Shown one piece after another: positions 9,397-18,146 of a DNA stretch of 64,000 bases. Each line of letters begins with the position of its first letter. The stretch's first letter is position 1. Position numbers and translations under genes: made by a program. The DNA is from Methylophaga sp. UBA3192 (GTDB lineage Bacteria; Pseudomonadota; Gammaproteobacteria; Nitrosococcales; Methylophagaceae). The stretch is from positions 209,511 through 273,510 of the forward strand of contig DEXE01000003.1 of assembly GCA_002363955.1 (NCBI GenBank), in the 5' to 3' direction. Below the pieces are notes generated by a model, which had not been told where the DNA came from, did no database searches, and saw only the letters and a program-made list of their open reading frames with translations.

Positions 9397-10178
9397 GTTG
9401 GTTACCGGTTAAAGCCGTTGTTGGGCGTGAGCTGACAAAGTTATTCCGTCAAAAAGCCCGTTTATTCAGTTCAATGGTGCGCCCGATGATCTGGTTACTG
9501 GTCATTGGGTCGGGTGTTGGCAGTATGTTAAGCGGGGCACAGCAGGAAGGCTATCTGCAGTTTTTGGTGCCAGGTGTGTTAGCGATGACCTTGTTATTTG
9601 CAGCTTTATTGTCCGCATTAACACTGGTCTATGACAAAGAATTCGGTGTGATGCGCATGATGATGATTGCACCAGTGGCGCATTACTGGATTGTGTTATC
9701 CAAACTGATTGCTGCGACCATAACTGCTATGGTGCAGGCTTTATTATTGTTAGTTATTCTATTGCTGATTGGTTTGATTGATATACAGATTGCCTTGCTA
9801 TTAATTCCACCCGCATTATTAACCGCTGTAGCCTGTGCGTCGATGGGTGGTTTGATTGCAGTATTTTCCAAAACACTGGATAACTTTGCGGTCATTATGA
9901 ATTTCTTTATTTTCCCGGTATTTTTCTTAAGTGGTGCGCTTTATCCGGTCAGCCAGTTACCTGATATTCTGCGCTATGTGGTGCTGTTTAATCCGTTCAG
10001 TTATGGTGTGGATTTATTAAAACATGCTGTTCCCGGTGCCCAGTCAGATTTTTCAATCTGGATGGATATTGGGGTACTTCTGGTATTTTCTTCCCTGGCG
10101 GTTGTCATTGCCTGCTGGCGCTTTTCTCGTGAATCGGTACATGAGCCATTGTTTCACAGAGCAACCAAGCGCGGTTGA
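9393..10178 (+). CDS. ABC-2 type transporter permease
   Basis: Membrane partner of the upstream ATPase; 261 aa with six predicted hydrophobic segments typical of ABC-2 permeases, and the family signature near the C-terminus (FFLSGALYPVSQLP). The ATG at 9393 is preferred because it overlaps the ATPase stop (ATGA) and follows GGAGCAGGC; an in-frame ATG at 9357 would overlap the ATPase by 40 bp. The substrate is unknown; context suggests a role linked to periplasmic alcohol oxidation. Confidence 0.87.
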   Translation: MSWLPVKAVVGRELTKLFRQKARLFSSMVRPMIWLLVIGSGVGSMLSGAQQEGYLQFLVPGVLAMTLLFAALLSALTLVYDKEFGVMRMMMIAPVAHYWIVLSKLIAATITAMVQALLLLVILLLIGLIDIQIALLLIPPALLTAVACASMGGLIAVFSKTLDNFAVIMNFFIFPVFFLSGALYPVSQLPDILRYVVLFNPFSYGVDLLKHAVPGAQSDFSIWMDIGVLLVFSSLAVVIACWRFSRESVHEPLFHRATKRG

Positions 10179-10366
10179 AGCAAAAATTAAACGGTTTACC
10201 AGCTCAAATTCGCAGCCACCTGTTTGTATTGGTAATCTGTTTTAAACATTCCTGAAAACTAGCGCCTGTTCGACCGATATCAGCATTATGGATGCGGTTG
10301 CACCACTTCTGGAAAGGTCATATCCTAGCTGATTAAAAAGTAGTATCTGATGTCTAGGAAATCACC

Positions 10367-11026
10367 ATGTCAAATACCATGAGTCCAGCACATTCCAATA
10401 TGGTCTGGCAGCAGGTTCGGCCCAATGAAGTTTCTAATCCTGATGTTCTGGAAGCATTACAGCAGATTGATCGTGCTCAATTTGTTTCTGATGATTATAA
10501 GTCGTTGGCCTATTCAGATACTCGTCTGCCCATCGGCTGTGGTCAGTTTATGTGGACACCTCTGGAAGAGGGAAGGATATTACAGGCCTTGCAATTAAAG
10601 CCTGCTAATACAGTTCTGGAGGTTGGCACGGGCAGTGGATTTTTTACTGCATTGATCGCCAAACTGTCATCAAACGTCATTAGTATTGAATATTTTGCCG
10701 AACTGTCTGGATTGGCTGGTTCGCGACTGGAAGCCGCTGGTGTGCAAAATGTGGTGTTACATTGCGGTGATGCCAGCCATGGCTGGAAGTTGGCTGATCG
10801 AATCGATGTGATCGTGTTGACGGCCAGTTGCCTGGAGGTTCCGGAAGACTACCTTCATGCACTTAATGTCGGTGGCCATTTAGTGGCTATAACAGGCCAG
10901 GCTCCTGCTATGCAGGTGCAGCGCATTACCCGTTCAGATGAGTGGCAATGGCAAACCGAAAATTTATTTGAAACAGTGGTGGCGCCGATGGTGCACGCTG
11001 AAACAAAACCTGAATTTACCTTTTAA
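10367..11026 (+). CDS. Protein-L-isoaspartate O-methyltransferase-like protein
   Basis: SAM-dependent methyltransferase of the PCMT family, 219 aa, with motif [15 protein letters not shown] at about residues 83-96 and the PIGCGQF segment that corresponds to PIGxGQT in true PCMTs. The substrate-binding parts differ from the canonical Pcm at 50135-50797, so a repair role is not certain. It forms an operon with a rhodanese gene (15 bp downstream) and tolC, an arrangement seen in many gammaproteobacteria. Confidence 0.82.
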   Translation: MSNTMSPAHSNMVWQQVRPNEVSNPDVLEALQQIDRAQFVSDDYKSLAYSDTRLPIGCGQFMWTPLEEGRILQALQLKPANTVLEVGTGSGFFTALIAKLSSNVISIEYFAELSGLAGSRLEAAGVQNVVLHCGDASHGWKLADRIDVIVLTASCLEVPEDYLHALNVGGHLVAITGQAPAMQVQRITRSDEWQWQTENLFETVVAPMVHAETKPEFTF

Positions 11027-11041
11027 TGTAGAGATCTTGTT

Positions 11042-11368
11042 ATGAAACAAATGTCAGCAACACAATTGGATGAATTTCTGCAGAAAAATGCGCAGGAGGC
11101 CATTTTGATTGATGTACGCGAAGCGCATGAGCTTGCCAATGGCATGCTGGAAAACGCTCAACATATGCCAATGAACAGCATTCCGGCACATGTGGGTGAA
11201 CTTGAAATGGCGAAAGAAAGTCCGATAGTGTTGATTTGCCGTTCTGGGCAACGCAGCGCTCAAGTCGGACAATATCTTGAACAGTTAGGTTTTTCTGACG
11301 TCATAAATCTGGATGGTGGTATGAATGCCTGGGCGGCGGAGATCGACTCCAGTATGAAGGTTTATTAA
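11042..11368 (+). CDS. Single-domain rhodanese-like protein
   Basis: Sulfurtransferase-fold protein of 108 aa with the rhodanese active-site loop CRSGQRSA (Cys66) and the structural motifs LIDVREAHE and NLDGGMNAW. No signal peptide, so cytosolic. It sits between the methyltransferase-like gene and tolC with spacings of 15 and 9 bp. The actual sulfur acceptor is unknown. Confidence 0.9.
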   Translation: MKQMSATQLDEFLQKNAQEAILIDVREAHELANGMLENAQHMPMNSIPAHVGELEMAKESPIVLICRSGQRSAQVGQYLEQLGFSDVINLDGGMNAWAAEIDSSMKVY

Positions 11369-11377
11369 GGATTGAGC

Positions 11378-12700
11378 ATGAAAGCGCTGTTTGTAGTTAG
11401 TTTGTTTGCGACATTATTTTGTCGACCGGCCCTGGCGGTTCAGGATCTTGTCGATATTTATAATTTGTCGGCACAAAGCGATCCGATATTAATGGCCCAG
11501 GCTGCAGCGCAACGTGCCACGGGGGAGTTAGCTGATCAAGCTGATGCAGCCTTTTTACCGCAAGTAGATATGGTGGCGAATAACAGCAAGGTATGGACAG
11601 ACAGTTCTTCTCAACGGTTTGGTGGTACCAGTGAGTATAACGATCATGGTTATACCTTGAGTCTGGTGCAACCGATTTACCGCCGTAATAATTTTGTACA
11701 GTCACGTCAGGCAGATATTGCCATTGAAGGCGCTGCAGCCAATTATCAATTCGCTGAACAGGAACTGATTGTTCGGGTAGCCGAACGTTATTTTGCTGTT
11801 TTGGGGGCAGAAGATGATCTGAGTTTTGCTTTGGCAGAACTTGAAGCAATTGAAAAACAACTTGAACAGGCCGATCAACGATTTGAAGTCGGTCTGGCAA
11901 CCATTACCGATGTCAGTGAGGCAAGAGCTGCTTATGATTTGGCCAATGCGGCTGTCATTGAAGCAGAAAATTTGTTGGCAAACAGCCGTGAAGCATTGCG
12001 TGAAACAGCCGGTGAATATCCTGGTGAGTTAGCTGAGCTTAAAGATGACACTCCACTGGTAAAGCCTGAGCCGGAAAGTATTGATGAGTGGAGTGAGCAG
12101 GCGATTGTGATGAATCCGGTTTTACTCGCCGCTGGCAGCAATGTCGATCTTGCCCGTGAGAATATTGAGTTTGAACGCAGTGGCCATTATCCGACGCTGG
12201 ATTTAGTGGCCCAGAAAGGCTATACCTCACAAAGTGACAGTAACCTGAGCGGCAGCAATAAAACCCATCAGAGAATATTAGGTTTACAGGTCAATATCCC
12301 GATATATGCCGGTGGCGTAGTGAGTTCCAGAACCCGCGAAGCCAGCTTTCGCCTGGATGAGGCGATGCAAAATGAAGAAGAGCAACGTCGCGCCATTATG
12401 CGACAGACACGTGCCGCTTATAACAGTGTGATGTCTGGCATCAGTCGGGTAAATGCCCTGCAACAGGCTGTATATTCAAATCAAAAAGCATTGGAGTCTA
12501 CTGAAGCCGGATTTCAAGTTGGCACGCGTACTACAGTAGACGTTCTGAATGCCCGTCGTGAGCTATTCAGCGCGTTACGTGATTACTCACGTTCCCGTTA
12601 TGAATACGTCGTTAATACGTTAAGACTTAAACAAGCCGCCGGGATAGTCAGTTTGAATGATATTGAGCAAATTAATCAGTGGTTGGAACCCAGAGCTTAA
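11378..12700 (+). CDS. tolC: TolC-family outer membrane channel protein
   Basis: Outer-membrane trimeric exit duct for type I secretion and efflux pumps. The signal peptide is about residues 1-20 (MKALFVVSLF...RPALA), followed by the duplicated OEP repeats with long helices (QTRAAYNSVMSGISRVNAL, DVLNARRELFSALRDYSRS). Length 440 aa fits the family. The ATG at 11378 follows TAAGGA; a TTG at 11372 in the same frame is less likely. It follows the rhodanese gene by 9 bp. Confidence 0.92.
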   Translation: MKALFVVSLFATLFCRPALAVQDLVDIYNLSAQSDPILMAQAAAQRATGELADQADAAFLPQVDMVANNSKVWTDSSSQRFGGTSEYNDHGYTLSLVQPIYRRNNFVQSRQADIAIEGAAANYQFAEQELIVRVAERYFAVLGAEDDLSFALAELEAIEKQLEQADQRFEVGLATITDVSEARAAYDLANAAVIEAENLLANSREALRETAGEYPGELAELKDDTPLVKPEPESIDEWSEQAIVMNPVLLAAGSNVDLARENIEFERSGHYPTLDLVAQKGYTSQSDSNLSGSNKTHQRILGLQVNIPIYAGGVVSSRTREASFRLDEAMQNEEEQRRAIMRQTRAAYNSVMSGISRVNALQQAVYSNQKALESTEAGFQVGTRTTVDVLNARRELFSALRDYSRSRYEYVVNTLRLKQAAGIVSLNDIEQINQWLEPRA

Positions 12701-12715
12701 GGAGGGGTTATTGCC

Positions 12716-13267
12716 ATGATGGCAAATTCTGAAAACAGTGTTTTAGTGGTAATTGATGTACAACAGAAATTGGCCCAGGCCATGCCCGATGGGGTGCGTG
12801 AACGTCTGATCAATCAGATAAAAATCTTACTGACCGCGGCGAAAGTGCTTAATATTCCGGTCATTGCCACAGAGCAGTATCCAAAAGGTCTGGGGCCAAC
12901 AGAGTCTGCATTACAGGATAATTTGCCGATCGGCACCAACATCATAGAAAAAACCTGTTTTTCCTGCATGCAATCTGAGGATTTCCGCTATCAACTTGCT
13001 GCAACACGTCGCAAACAGGTCATCCTGCTGGGAATGGAAACACACATCTGTGTTCTGCAAACCGCTTTAGCCTTAAAATCAGAAAACTATAGTGTGTATG
13101 TGGCGGAAGATGGTGTCTGTTCACGCTCAAAAGCCAATCAGTACAATGCAATACAACGGATGCGCCATGCTGGGGTGGTGGTCAGTAACGTGGAGTCAGT
13201 ATTGTTTGAATGGCTTGGCGATGCCAGCCACGCTGAGTTTAAAACACTGGCGAAGTTAATTCTTTAA
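12716..13267 (+). CDS. Isochorismatase-family (cysteine) hydrolase
   Basis: A cysteine hydrolase of the isochorismatase/nicotinamidase fold, 183 aa, with the catalytic triad Asp14 (VVIDVQ), Lys80 (EKTCFSC) and Cys112 (GMETHICVLQTA). The length and the KTCFSCM segment fit the YcaC-like hydrolases of unknown substrate. The RBS AAGGAGGGG is 8 bp before the ATG at 12716. It lies 15 bp after tolC and may be co-transcribed. It overlaps the convergent DUF1289 gene by 4 bp. Confidence 0.88.
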   Translation: MMANSENSVLVVIDVQQKLAQAMPDGVRERLINQIKILLTAAKVLNIPVIATEQYPKGLGPTESALQDNLPIGTNIIEKTCFSCMQSEDFRYQLAATRRKQVILLGMETHICVLQTALALKSENYSVYVAEDGVCSRSKANQYNAIQRMRHAGVVVSNVESVLFEWLGDASHAEFKTLAKLIL

Positions 13268-13464
13268 GCGCGTCTATGAACATGAGCGCGCATCTGCCGC
13301 CTTGTTTTACAGTTCACTACGGTGGACTGTTTATCTGCTTCACTCATATTTTCCCAACGCAGGATTTCATCCATTGTCCGGAAACAGCCACGACAGACAT
13401 CCTGTGCATCAAGACCGCATTTGCCAATGCAGGGGCTGGGAGTAAATGATTGATCTGAGTTCAT
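13264..13464 (-). CDS. DUF1289 domain protein
   Basis: A 66-residue protein with the DUF1289 cysteine pattern: PSPCIGKCGLD, then CRGCFRTMDEI and RWENMSEADK. The four conserved cysteines suggest a metal site. The function of this family is unknown; members are often annotated as Fe-S or YcgN-like small proteins. It is convergent with the isochorismatase-like gene. Confidence 0.88.
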   Translation of the reverse strand: MNSDQSFTPSPCIGKCGLDAQDVCRGCFRTMDEILRWENMSEADKQSTVVNCKTRRQMRAHVHRRA

Positions 13465-13539
13465 AGTGCGGTAGTTTAATTCATTTTATGATGTTTAATG
13501 TGAGTTGCGAGGCTTGCTGTATGGCGTTGAGCTTACGAA

Positions 13540-13627
13540 TAAATAACCTAAAGCTGACTTTTTCGACTTAACGTCGAGTTCATTTTCTTTGCATGCCCAA
13601 AGAAAACGAACCAAAAGAAAAGGCATG
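13540..13627. repeat. Left part of an intergenic repeat, upstream of the IS element
   Basis: The sequence around 13583-13625 (TTTTCTTTGCATGCCCAAAG followed by AAAACGAACCAAAAGAAAAG) reads like one half of a dispersed, palindrome-rich intergenic repeat; the other half appears at 14916-15050 on the far side of the IS. I infer that one repeat unit was split by the insertion. Confidence 0.4.
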
Positions 13628-13653
13628 TGTACGATTCACATACATCGGTAACA
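13628..13653. repeat. IS terminal inverted repeat (distal to transposase start)
   Basis: A 26-bp end of the IS481-type element, matching 19 of 26 bases of the reverse complement of 14890-14915. Confidence 0.8.
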
Positions 13654-13673
13654 GTTTAATTCAACTACATGGG

Positions 13674-14863
13674 TTACACCCGAATAGTCCAATAACTTGT
13701 ATTTCCACCTCCAACCTTACGTTGGTCAAAACCACCAAGCCTGATGGGGCCGAAGTATAAATCCCATACGCCATCGGCGACTTGCTCCATGCCGATGTAT
13801 TCGTCGCGTAATAAGTGAGACACATAAACTTGTCCACCGCCCCAATAGACTACACCGGTATGCGTGACTTTCAACACACTATAATAGTCCGGATAGTGCA
13901 TTTCCATTAACTTCTCAGGATAGGCTCTTCCTGATGCCGAGTAGTGAGAGGCTGGTGTTTGTTATTGCAAAGATTCATGTGGCCGTTGTTGGTTATACAG
14001 GTTGCTGAACTCTCTAAATTGGTGCTGCTGTGCGGCCATTGACTCACTGACAGGCTGCATTACCGCCTGTTTTAGCGTTCGATGCATACGCTCATGCTGA
14101 CCATTTTGTTGCGGCTTGCCAGGTTGGATCCTTTCAGGATGGATCCCAAGCTTTATCCACCAAATACTCAACGCAGACAAACCGCCAGCCGCTTTACTGG
14201 CAAATGGCACACCATTATCGCTGCGAATGCGCAGAGGCAGCCCAAACTCTCTGAAGACATTCTCAAAACAGTGCTTTGTCGGCTCAGTAGCCGTCGTTTC
14301 CAAACCACAGCAAGCCAGTAAAAAACGACTATGGTGGTCCATAACCGTTAAGGGATAACACCACTGTCCGTTGCCCAGTTTAAACTGACCTTTAAAATCA
14401 ACACTCCACACTTGATTAGGCGCTGTCACTGATTGAAATGGATCGCGATAAGGGGCTACACGTTGGCGCTTGCGACGTTTATCAATCAGACCTGCTCGGT
14501 TGAGCACATTATAAATTGTCGTTAATGACGGAGGCTCCAGCGTGGGGAACCGCAACTTAAGACTCGCCTGTATTTTTTCGGGCCTGGTTTAATTCGTGAA
14601 GCTGTACGAATATCAATAATGGCCTGTTTTATCGAAAAAGGTATAGCTTCAGGATGGTGGTGGGGGCGACGTGACAGCTCGGTGACACCATCAAGCCCTT
14701 GCTTCTGATAACGTTGTACCCACTTGTAACCGGTCTTTCGACTGATTTGATAGCGTCGGCATAGCTCACTGAAACTACCGCCCGCACCACGTAAATAATC
14801 TGCAATAAACAAAATACGTTCTTCCATCGGTTTCTCATCTTGCCAAGGCATGAGCACCTCCAT
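13674..14863 (-). pseudogene. IS481-family transposase, broken by a frameshift and a stop
   Basis: Read on the minus strand, the gene begins at 14863 with a helix-turn-helix domain (FSELCRRYQISRKTGYKW), continues with an integrase core (DFKGQFKLGNG, SDNGVPF, then E in NGQHERMHRTL, giving a DDE set), and ends with the usual C-terminal domain (EQVADGVWDLYFGPIRLG). Two lesions break it. Near 14573 the frame shifts by -1 at a run of six A's: the first frame reads GPKKYRRV while the next reads GPKKIQASL, the expected family sequence. At 13962-13964 an in-frame TAA follows RPHESLQ, where intact relatives continue with TPASRY. The A6 run could be a programmed frameshift, but the stop makes the gene inactive. 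Confidence 0.88.
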
Positions 14864-14889
14864 CGTTGATGCTCATGATTAAAACAATG

Positions 14890-14915
14890 TGTTACCTATG
14901 TTCTTAACTCGTACA
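14890..14915. repeat. IS terminal inverted repeat (proximal to transposase start)
   Basis: A 26-bp end of the element, upstream of the transposase start on the minus strand; partner of 13628-13653. Confidence 0.8.
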
Positions 14916-15055
14916 GCACCCCTTGTGCTGGCCTGCGGCTTCACTGCGTTGCTCGCTTTGTCTGGCGTCCAGCCAAACTCGCTTTGCTCAAACAGTGGCT
15001 GTCCGTGATCCAGACAAAACTGTGCTACTCGTCAGCACAACAGGGGGATTAGGAG
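14916..15055. repeat. Palindromic intergenic repeat next to the IS
   Basis: A GC-rich segment that folds on itself: TTGTGCTG (14923-14930) pairs with CAGCACAA (15033-15040), and TTTGTCTGG (14957-14965) with CCAGACAAA (15010-15018). It probably continues the repeat seen at 13583-13625 before the IS inserted. No gene is visible between 14916 and 15154. Confidence 0.6.
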
Positions 15056-15154
15056 GATCTTGAAACTGCTTTCATTGTAAAAAGTTTGGTGGTTGGGTTG
15101 AGGGTCGAAACCCAATATCTAAATTTGGTTCCCAGCTAGGGCCGATTGTAAAAC

Positions 15155-16666
15155 TCAAGCATGAAACCGCTGGCGTTTATTGGCTGTACCAAGTTTGGCA
15201 GGTTTATTTAAGGTAGGCAGCGCTTCATAATCCGGCTGACCTTTGAGTCCAGCACGGGCATAATCCAGTCGCAGATGATCTTTGACCAATTCTGCCGGGT
15301 GATGCATATCTTCGGTCAGCACTACATAAATCAGTTCAAACAGACGTTTCAACGCAATTTTAGCGGTTTGACCAGTACGCTGATAAATCTGATCTGACAA
15401 GGTCATGAAATGCCAGAACGGTTGCTCATCAAGCAGCAACGGCAAAGTATTGATAAACCGTCCCGAGTTACCGATTAAATCCCAGTAACGGGCAAAGCGA
15501 TTGACCCGTTGCATGGTGGCAAAGTCGATTTCACGGCTGCTGAGCAGGTTATAGGGTGGCAGTGGATTAAAGCGTAAATCACTGGGTTTATTGTGCCGGT
15601 TCAATGGCGCGCCACGCAGACGTTTGAGAATGCCGACCTGAATTTCATGTGGATTAAGGGCGATTAATTGATCAAAGCTGTCTGCAAAATTTTCCAGCGT
15701 ATCGCCGGGCAAACCGAAAATCAGATCAGTGTGTAAATGCGCGCCGCTATGTTCACGTAGCCAACGAATATTGTCTTTGCTTTTATCGTTGTTTTGCTTA
15801 CGACTGATACGTTCCTGAATTTCACTGTCAAAGGTCTGAATACCGATTTCAAACTGCAGACTATTAGGTGGAAATTTCTGTAATACCGATTTCAACTTGT
15901 CCGGCAGATTATCCGGCACCACTTCAAAATGCAGATATAAATCATCGCTCATGCGTTCCAGGAAAAACTCCAGAATGGCAATGCTGGTGGTGATTTTCAG
16001 ATTAAAGGTACGGTCGATAAATTTAAAGTTTCGCACTCCGCGCTGCCACAGCTGATCTATTTCAGTGAGAAATGCATCGAGTGGAAATGCCGTCGCGGTT
16101 TTATCCAAAGCTGATAAACAAAACTCACATTTAAACGGACAGCCACGGGAAGCTTCAACGTAGATCAACCGGTTACGAATATCTTCATCGTTGTAAAAAC
16201 GATAAGGCAGAACCAGTTGCTCTAATGGGGTGGCGCGGCCATCAATATATTTGGTCTGTGGGTGCTCACCTTGCAGTAATTTTCCGCACAACTCACGAAA
16301 ATCCTGTTCCCCGGGACCAGCAATCACATAATCAGCCAGATCACATAGCTTCGGTAAATCAGGTGAATGACTGACTTCCGGGCCACCGAGAATAATACGA
16401 ATTTCAGGCTTAATCGATTTTAACAGCCCAACTACCGCCTCAATTTCACTAACATTCCAGATATACACACTGAACCCGATAACCTCAGGCTGATAGCTAA
16501 GCAATTTTTCAGCAATGCTTAGCGGTTGTTCCTGAATAGTGAATTCGATCAGTTCGGCGGCGGATTGCTGCTCACCGAGATTGGCATATAAATAACGCAA
16601 ACCAAATGCCGAGTGCATATAGCGGGCATTAAGCGTGGTGAGCAGGATTTTGGCAGTAGTCGACAT
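15155..16666 (-). CDS. B12-binding domain/radical SAM protein (DUF4080 type)
   Basis: A 503-residue protein with an N-terminal cobalamin-binding fold (about residues 5-130, IGFSVYIWN and LGGPEVSH) and a radical SAM domain with Cys176, Cys180 and Cys183 (SRGCPFKCEFC). The C-terminal third matches the DUF4080 region seen in such proteins. The substrate is unknown; relatives are predicted methyltransferases or anaerobic-type radical enzymes. The ATG at 16666 is chosen over one at 16684, because the N-terminus MSTTAKILLTTLNARY is typical of the family. sbcB lies 37 bp upstream. Confidence 0.88.
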   Translation of the reverse strand: MSTTAKILLTTLNARYMHSAFGLRYLYANLGEQQSAAELIEFTIQEQPLSIAEKLLSYQPEVIGFSVYIWNVSEIEAVVGLLKSIKPEIRIILGGPEVSHSPDLPKLCDLADYVIAGPGEQDFRELCGKLLQGEHPQTKYIDGRATPLEQLVLPYRFYNDEDIRNRLIYVEASRGCPFKCEFCLSALDKTATAFPLDAFLTEIDQLWQRGVRNFKFIDRTFNLKITTSIAILEFFLERMSDDLYLHFEVVPDNLPDKLKSVLQKFPPNSLQFEIGIQTFDSEIQERISRKQNNDKSKDNIRWLREHSGAHLHTDLIFGLPGDTLENFADSFDQLIALNPHEIQVGILKRLRGAPLNRHNKPSDLRFNPLPPYNLLSSREIDFATMQRVNRFARYWDLIGNSGRFINTLPLLLDEQPFWHFMTLSDQIYQRTGQTAKIALKRLFELIYVVLTEDMHHPAELVKDHLRLDYARAGLKGQPDYEALPTLNKPAKLGTANKRQRFHA

Positions 16667-16703
16667 GCACCCATTGTAAATCAAACGCGGCTGTTCAATC
16701 TGT

Positions 16704-18146
16704 TCAGTTAATTCCTAATGCATTTTGTTGCTCGGTGACATAGCGTTGCAAGTCGTCCAAAGTTTGCTGTTGGGCTTTGGTGAGCGCTTGCTGCCGACAC
16801 TCCGCTAATGCGGCGTTAAATTTTTCAAAGGTAAGTCCAGGCGATGCCGTTGCGGTTAATTTGGTACGACAAAACTGTTGCCATTGTTCCGCTTCACTTT
16901 CATTTAGCGATTCGGGCCAGTTACGCGCCCGGTAACGGAACAGCATTTCCGGTAATCGCGAATCGTTAAAAGGAATCGATAACGTGCCCAGTTGATCTGG
17001 GGCTGCTTCGCGAATCAGGGTCATTTTGTTTTTATCGCTGTCATCAAAGAAACCGCCGCCATACAAACTGGCATCAACATCGTCAATCTCATCAAATGAT
17101 TTCTGACTGAACACGGCCTGCAATTTTTGCTGTAATGATTCACCCGCCTCACGTAATAGTTGCAGATGTTGATGACTTAATTCCCGATCAATCTGCAGCC
17201 GCTCGGCAGCCGCATCATCCAGCGTCGCTGCCGGCACAATGACCGGACACTTATTGATATGCACAGTTTTTAATGCCGGACGCGAAACACCCTCAGGTAA
17301 ATCTTTAGTGGGCGTAAATAACCATTGCCGAATGGTATCGGCATCCTGCTCCAGTAACGCCGAGGGATCATGGCGCAGATCATAAACAATCACCCCATTG
17401 TTGTTATTGGGTTCTTTGGCTATTGGCACCACCAATGCCGTATTACAATATTCAGAAGGGTACATGCGTGAGGTATGCAAAACCGGATCCGCCTGATGCA
17501 GGTTCAGTAACGGAGCGAGCTGCTGTTTTCGGCGTAACTGATAGATATAGTCATACAGTTTTGGCTGACGATCTTTAATCAGTTTTGCCAACGCGATGGT
17601 GGCATAGACATCCACTAACGCATCATGGGCACCCTGATGCTCAATACCGTTTGCTGCAGTAAGTGCTTCGAGTCGAAAACTGGGCTGGCCGTCTTCACGA
17701 TTGGGCCATTCGATACCTTCAGGCCGCAAAGCACGGGTGAGGCGCACCATATCGATAATGTCCCAGCGCGAATTACCGTTTTGCCATTCACGGGCATAAG
17801 CATCGTAAAAATTACGAAACAGGCCAAAGCGGGTAAATTCATCATCAAACCGCAAACTGTTATAGCCCACCCCACAGGTACCCGGCTGAGACAATTCCTG
17901 ATGAATCGTTTTGATAAATTCGGCCTCAGTCAGACCTTCCTGTTGTGCTTTCTGTGGTGTGATGCCTGTAATAAGACTGGCCATTGGATGCGGTAATACA
18001 TCGGCTGCCGGTTTGCAGTAAATCATCAACGGATCACCGATGATATTCAAATCTTCATCGGTACGTACCCCGGCGAACTGTAATGGCCGATCAAATCGTG
18101 GATCGGTGCCAGTCGTCTCATAATCATGCCAGTACAGCGTATTCAT
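16704..18146 (-). CDS. sbcB: Exodeoxyribonuclease I
   Basis: 3'-to-5' single-strand DNA exonuclease involved in recombination and mismatch repair. The 480-residue protein starts with the DEDD exonuclease motif I (Asp8 and Glu10 in HDYETTGTDP), then VGYNSLRFDDEF and the HDALVDVYAT motif, followed by the ExoI SH3-like and helical C-terminal domains. The length fits E. coli SbcB (475). Its start directly follows the hemL stop (no gap). Confidence 0.95.
   Translation of the reverse strand: MNTLYWHDYETTGTDPRFDRPLQFAGVRTDEDLNIIGDPLMIYCKPAADVLPHPMASLITGITPQKAQQEGLTEAEFIKTIHQELSQPGTCGVGYNSLRFDDEFTRFGLFRNFYDAYAREWQNGNSRWDIIDMVRLTRALRPEGIEWPNREDGQPSFRLEALTAANGIEHQGAHDALVDVYATIALAKLIKDRQPKLYDYIYQLRRKQQLAPLLNLHQADPVLHTSRMYPSEYCNTALVVPIAKEPNNNNGVIVYDLRHDPSALLEQDADTIRQWLFTPTKDLPEGVSRPALKTVHINKCPVIVPAATLDDAAAERLQIDRELSHQHLQLLREAGESLQQKLQAVFSQKSFDEIDDVDASLYGGGFFDDSDKNKMTLIREAAPDQLGTLSIPFNDSRLPEMLFRYRARNWPESLNESEAEQWQQFCRTKLTATASPGLTFEKFNAALAECRQQALTKAQQQTLDDLQRYVTEQQNALGIN

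Larger units (their letters stand above)
13628..14915 (-). mobile_element. IS481-family insertion sequence, degenerate
   Basis: A 1,288-bp element bounded by 26-bp imperfect terminal inverted repeats: 13628-13653 (starts TGTACGATTC, ends CGGTAACA) and the reverse complement of 14890-14915 (starts TGTACGAGTT, ends AGGTAACA); 19 of 26 positions agree. Both ends are 5'-TGT...ACA-3' as in IS481. It encloses one transposase frame on the minus strand that is interrupted twice. No clear target duplication is seen; at most GCA occurs near both ends. Confidence 0.85.

Noticed and set aside
11397..11900. 167-codon minus-strand frame inside tolC
   Set aside because: Shadow of the tolC reading frame; no RBS and low-complexity composition.
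14082..14358. Plus-strand frames within the IS
   Set aside because: Antisense shadows of the transposase; IS481 elements carry one transposase gene.
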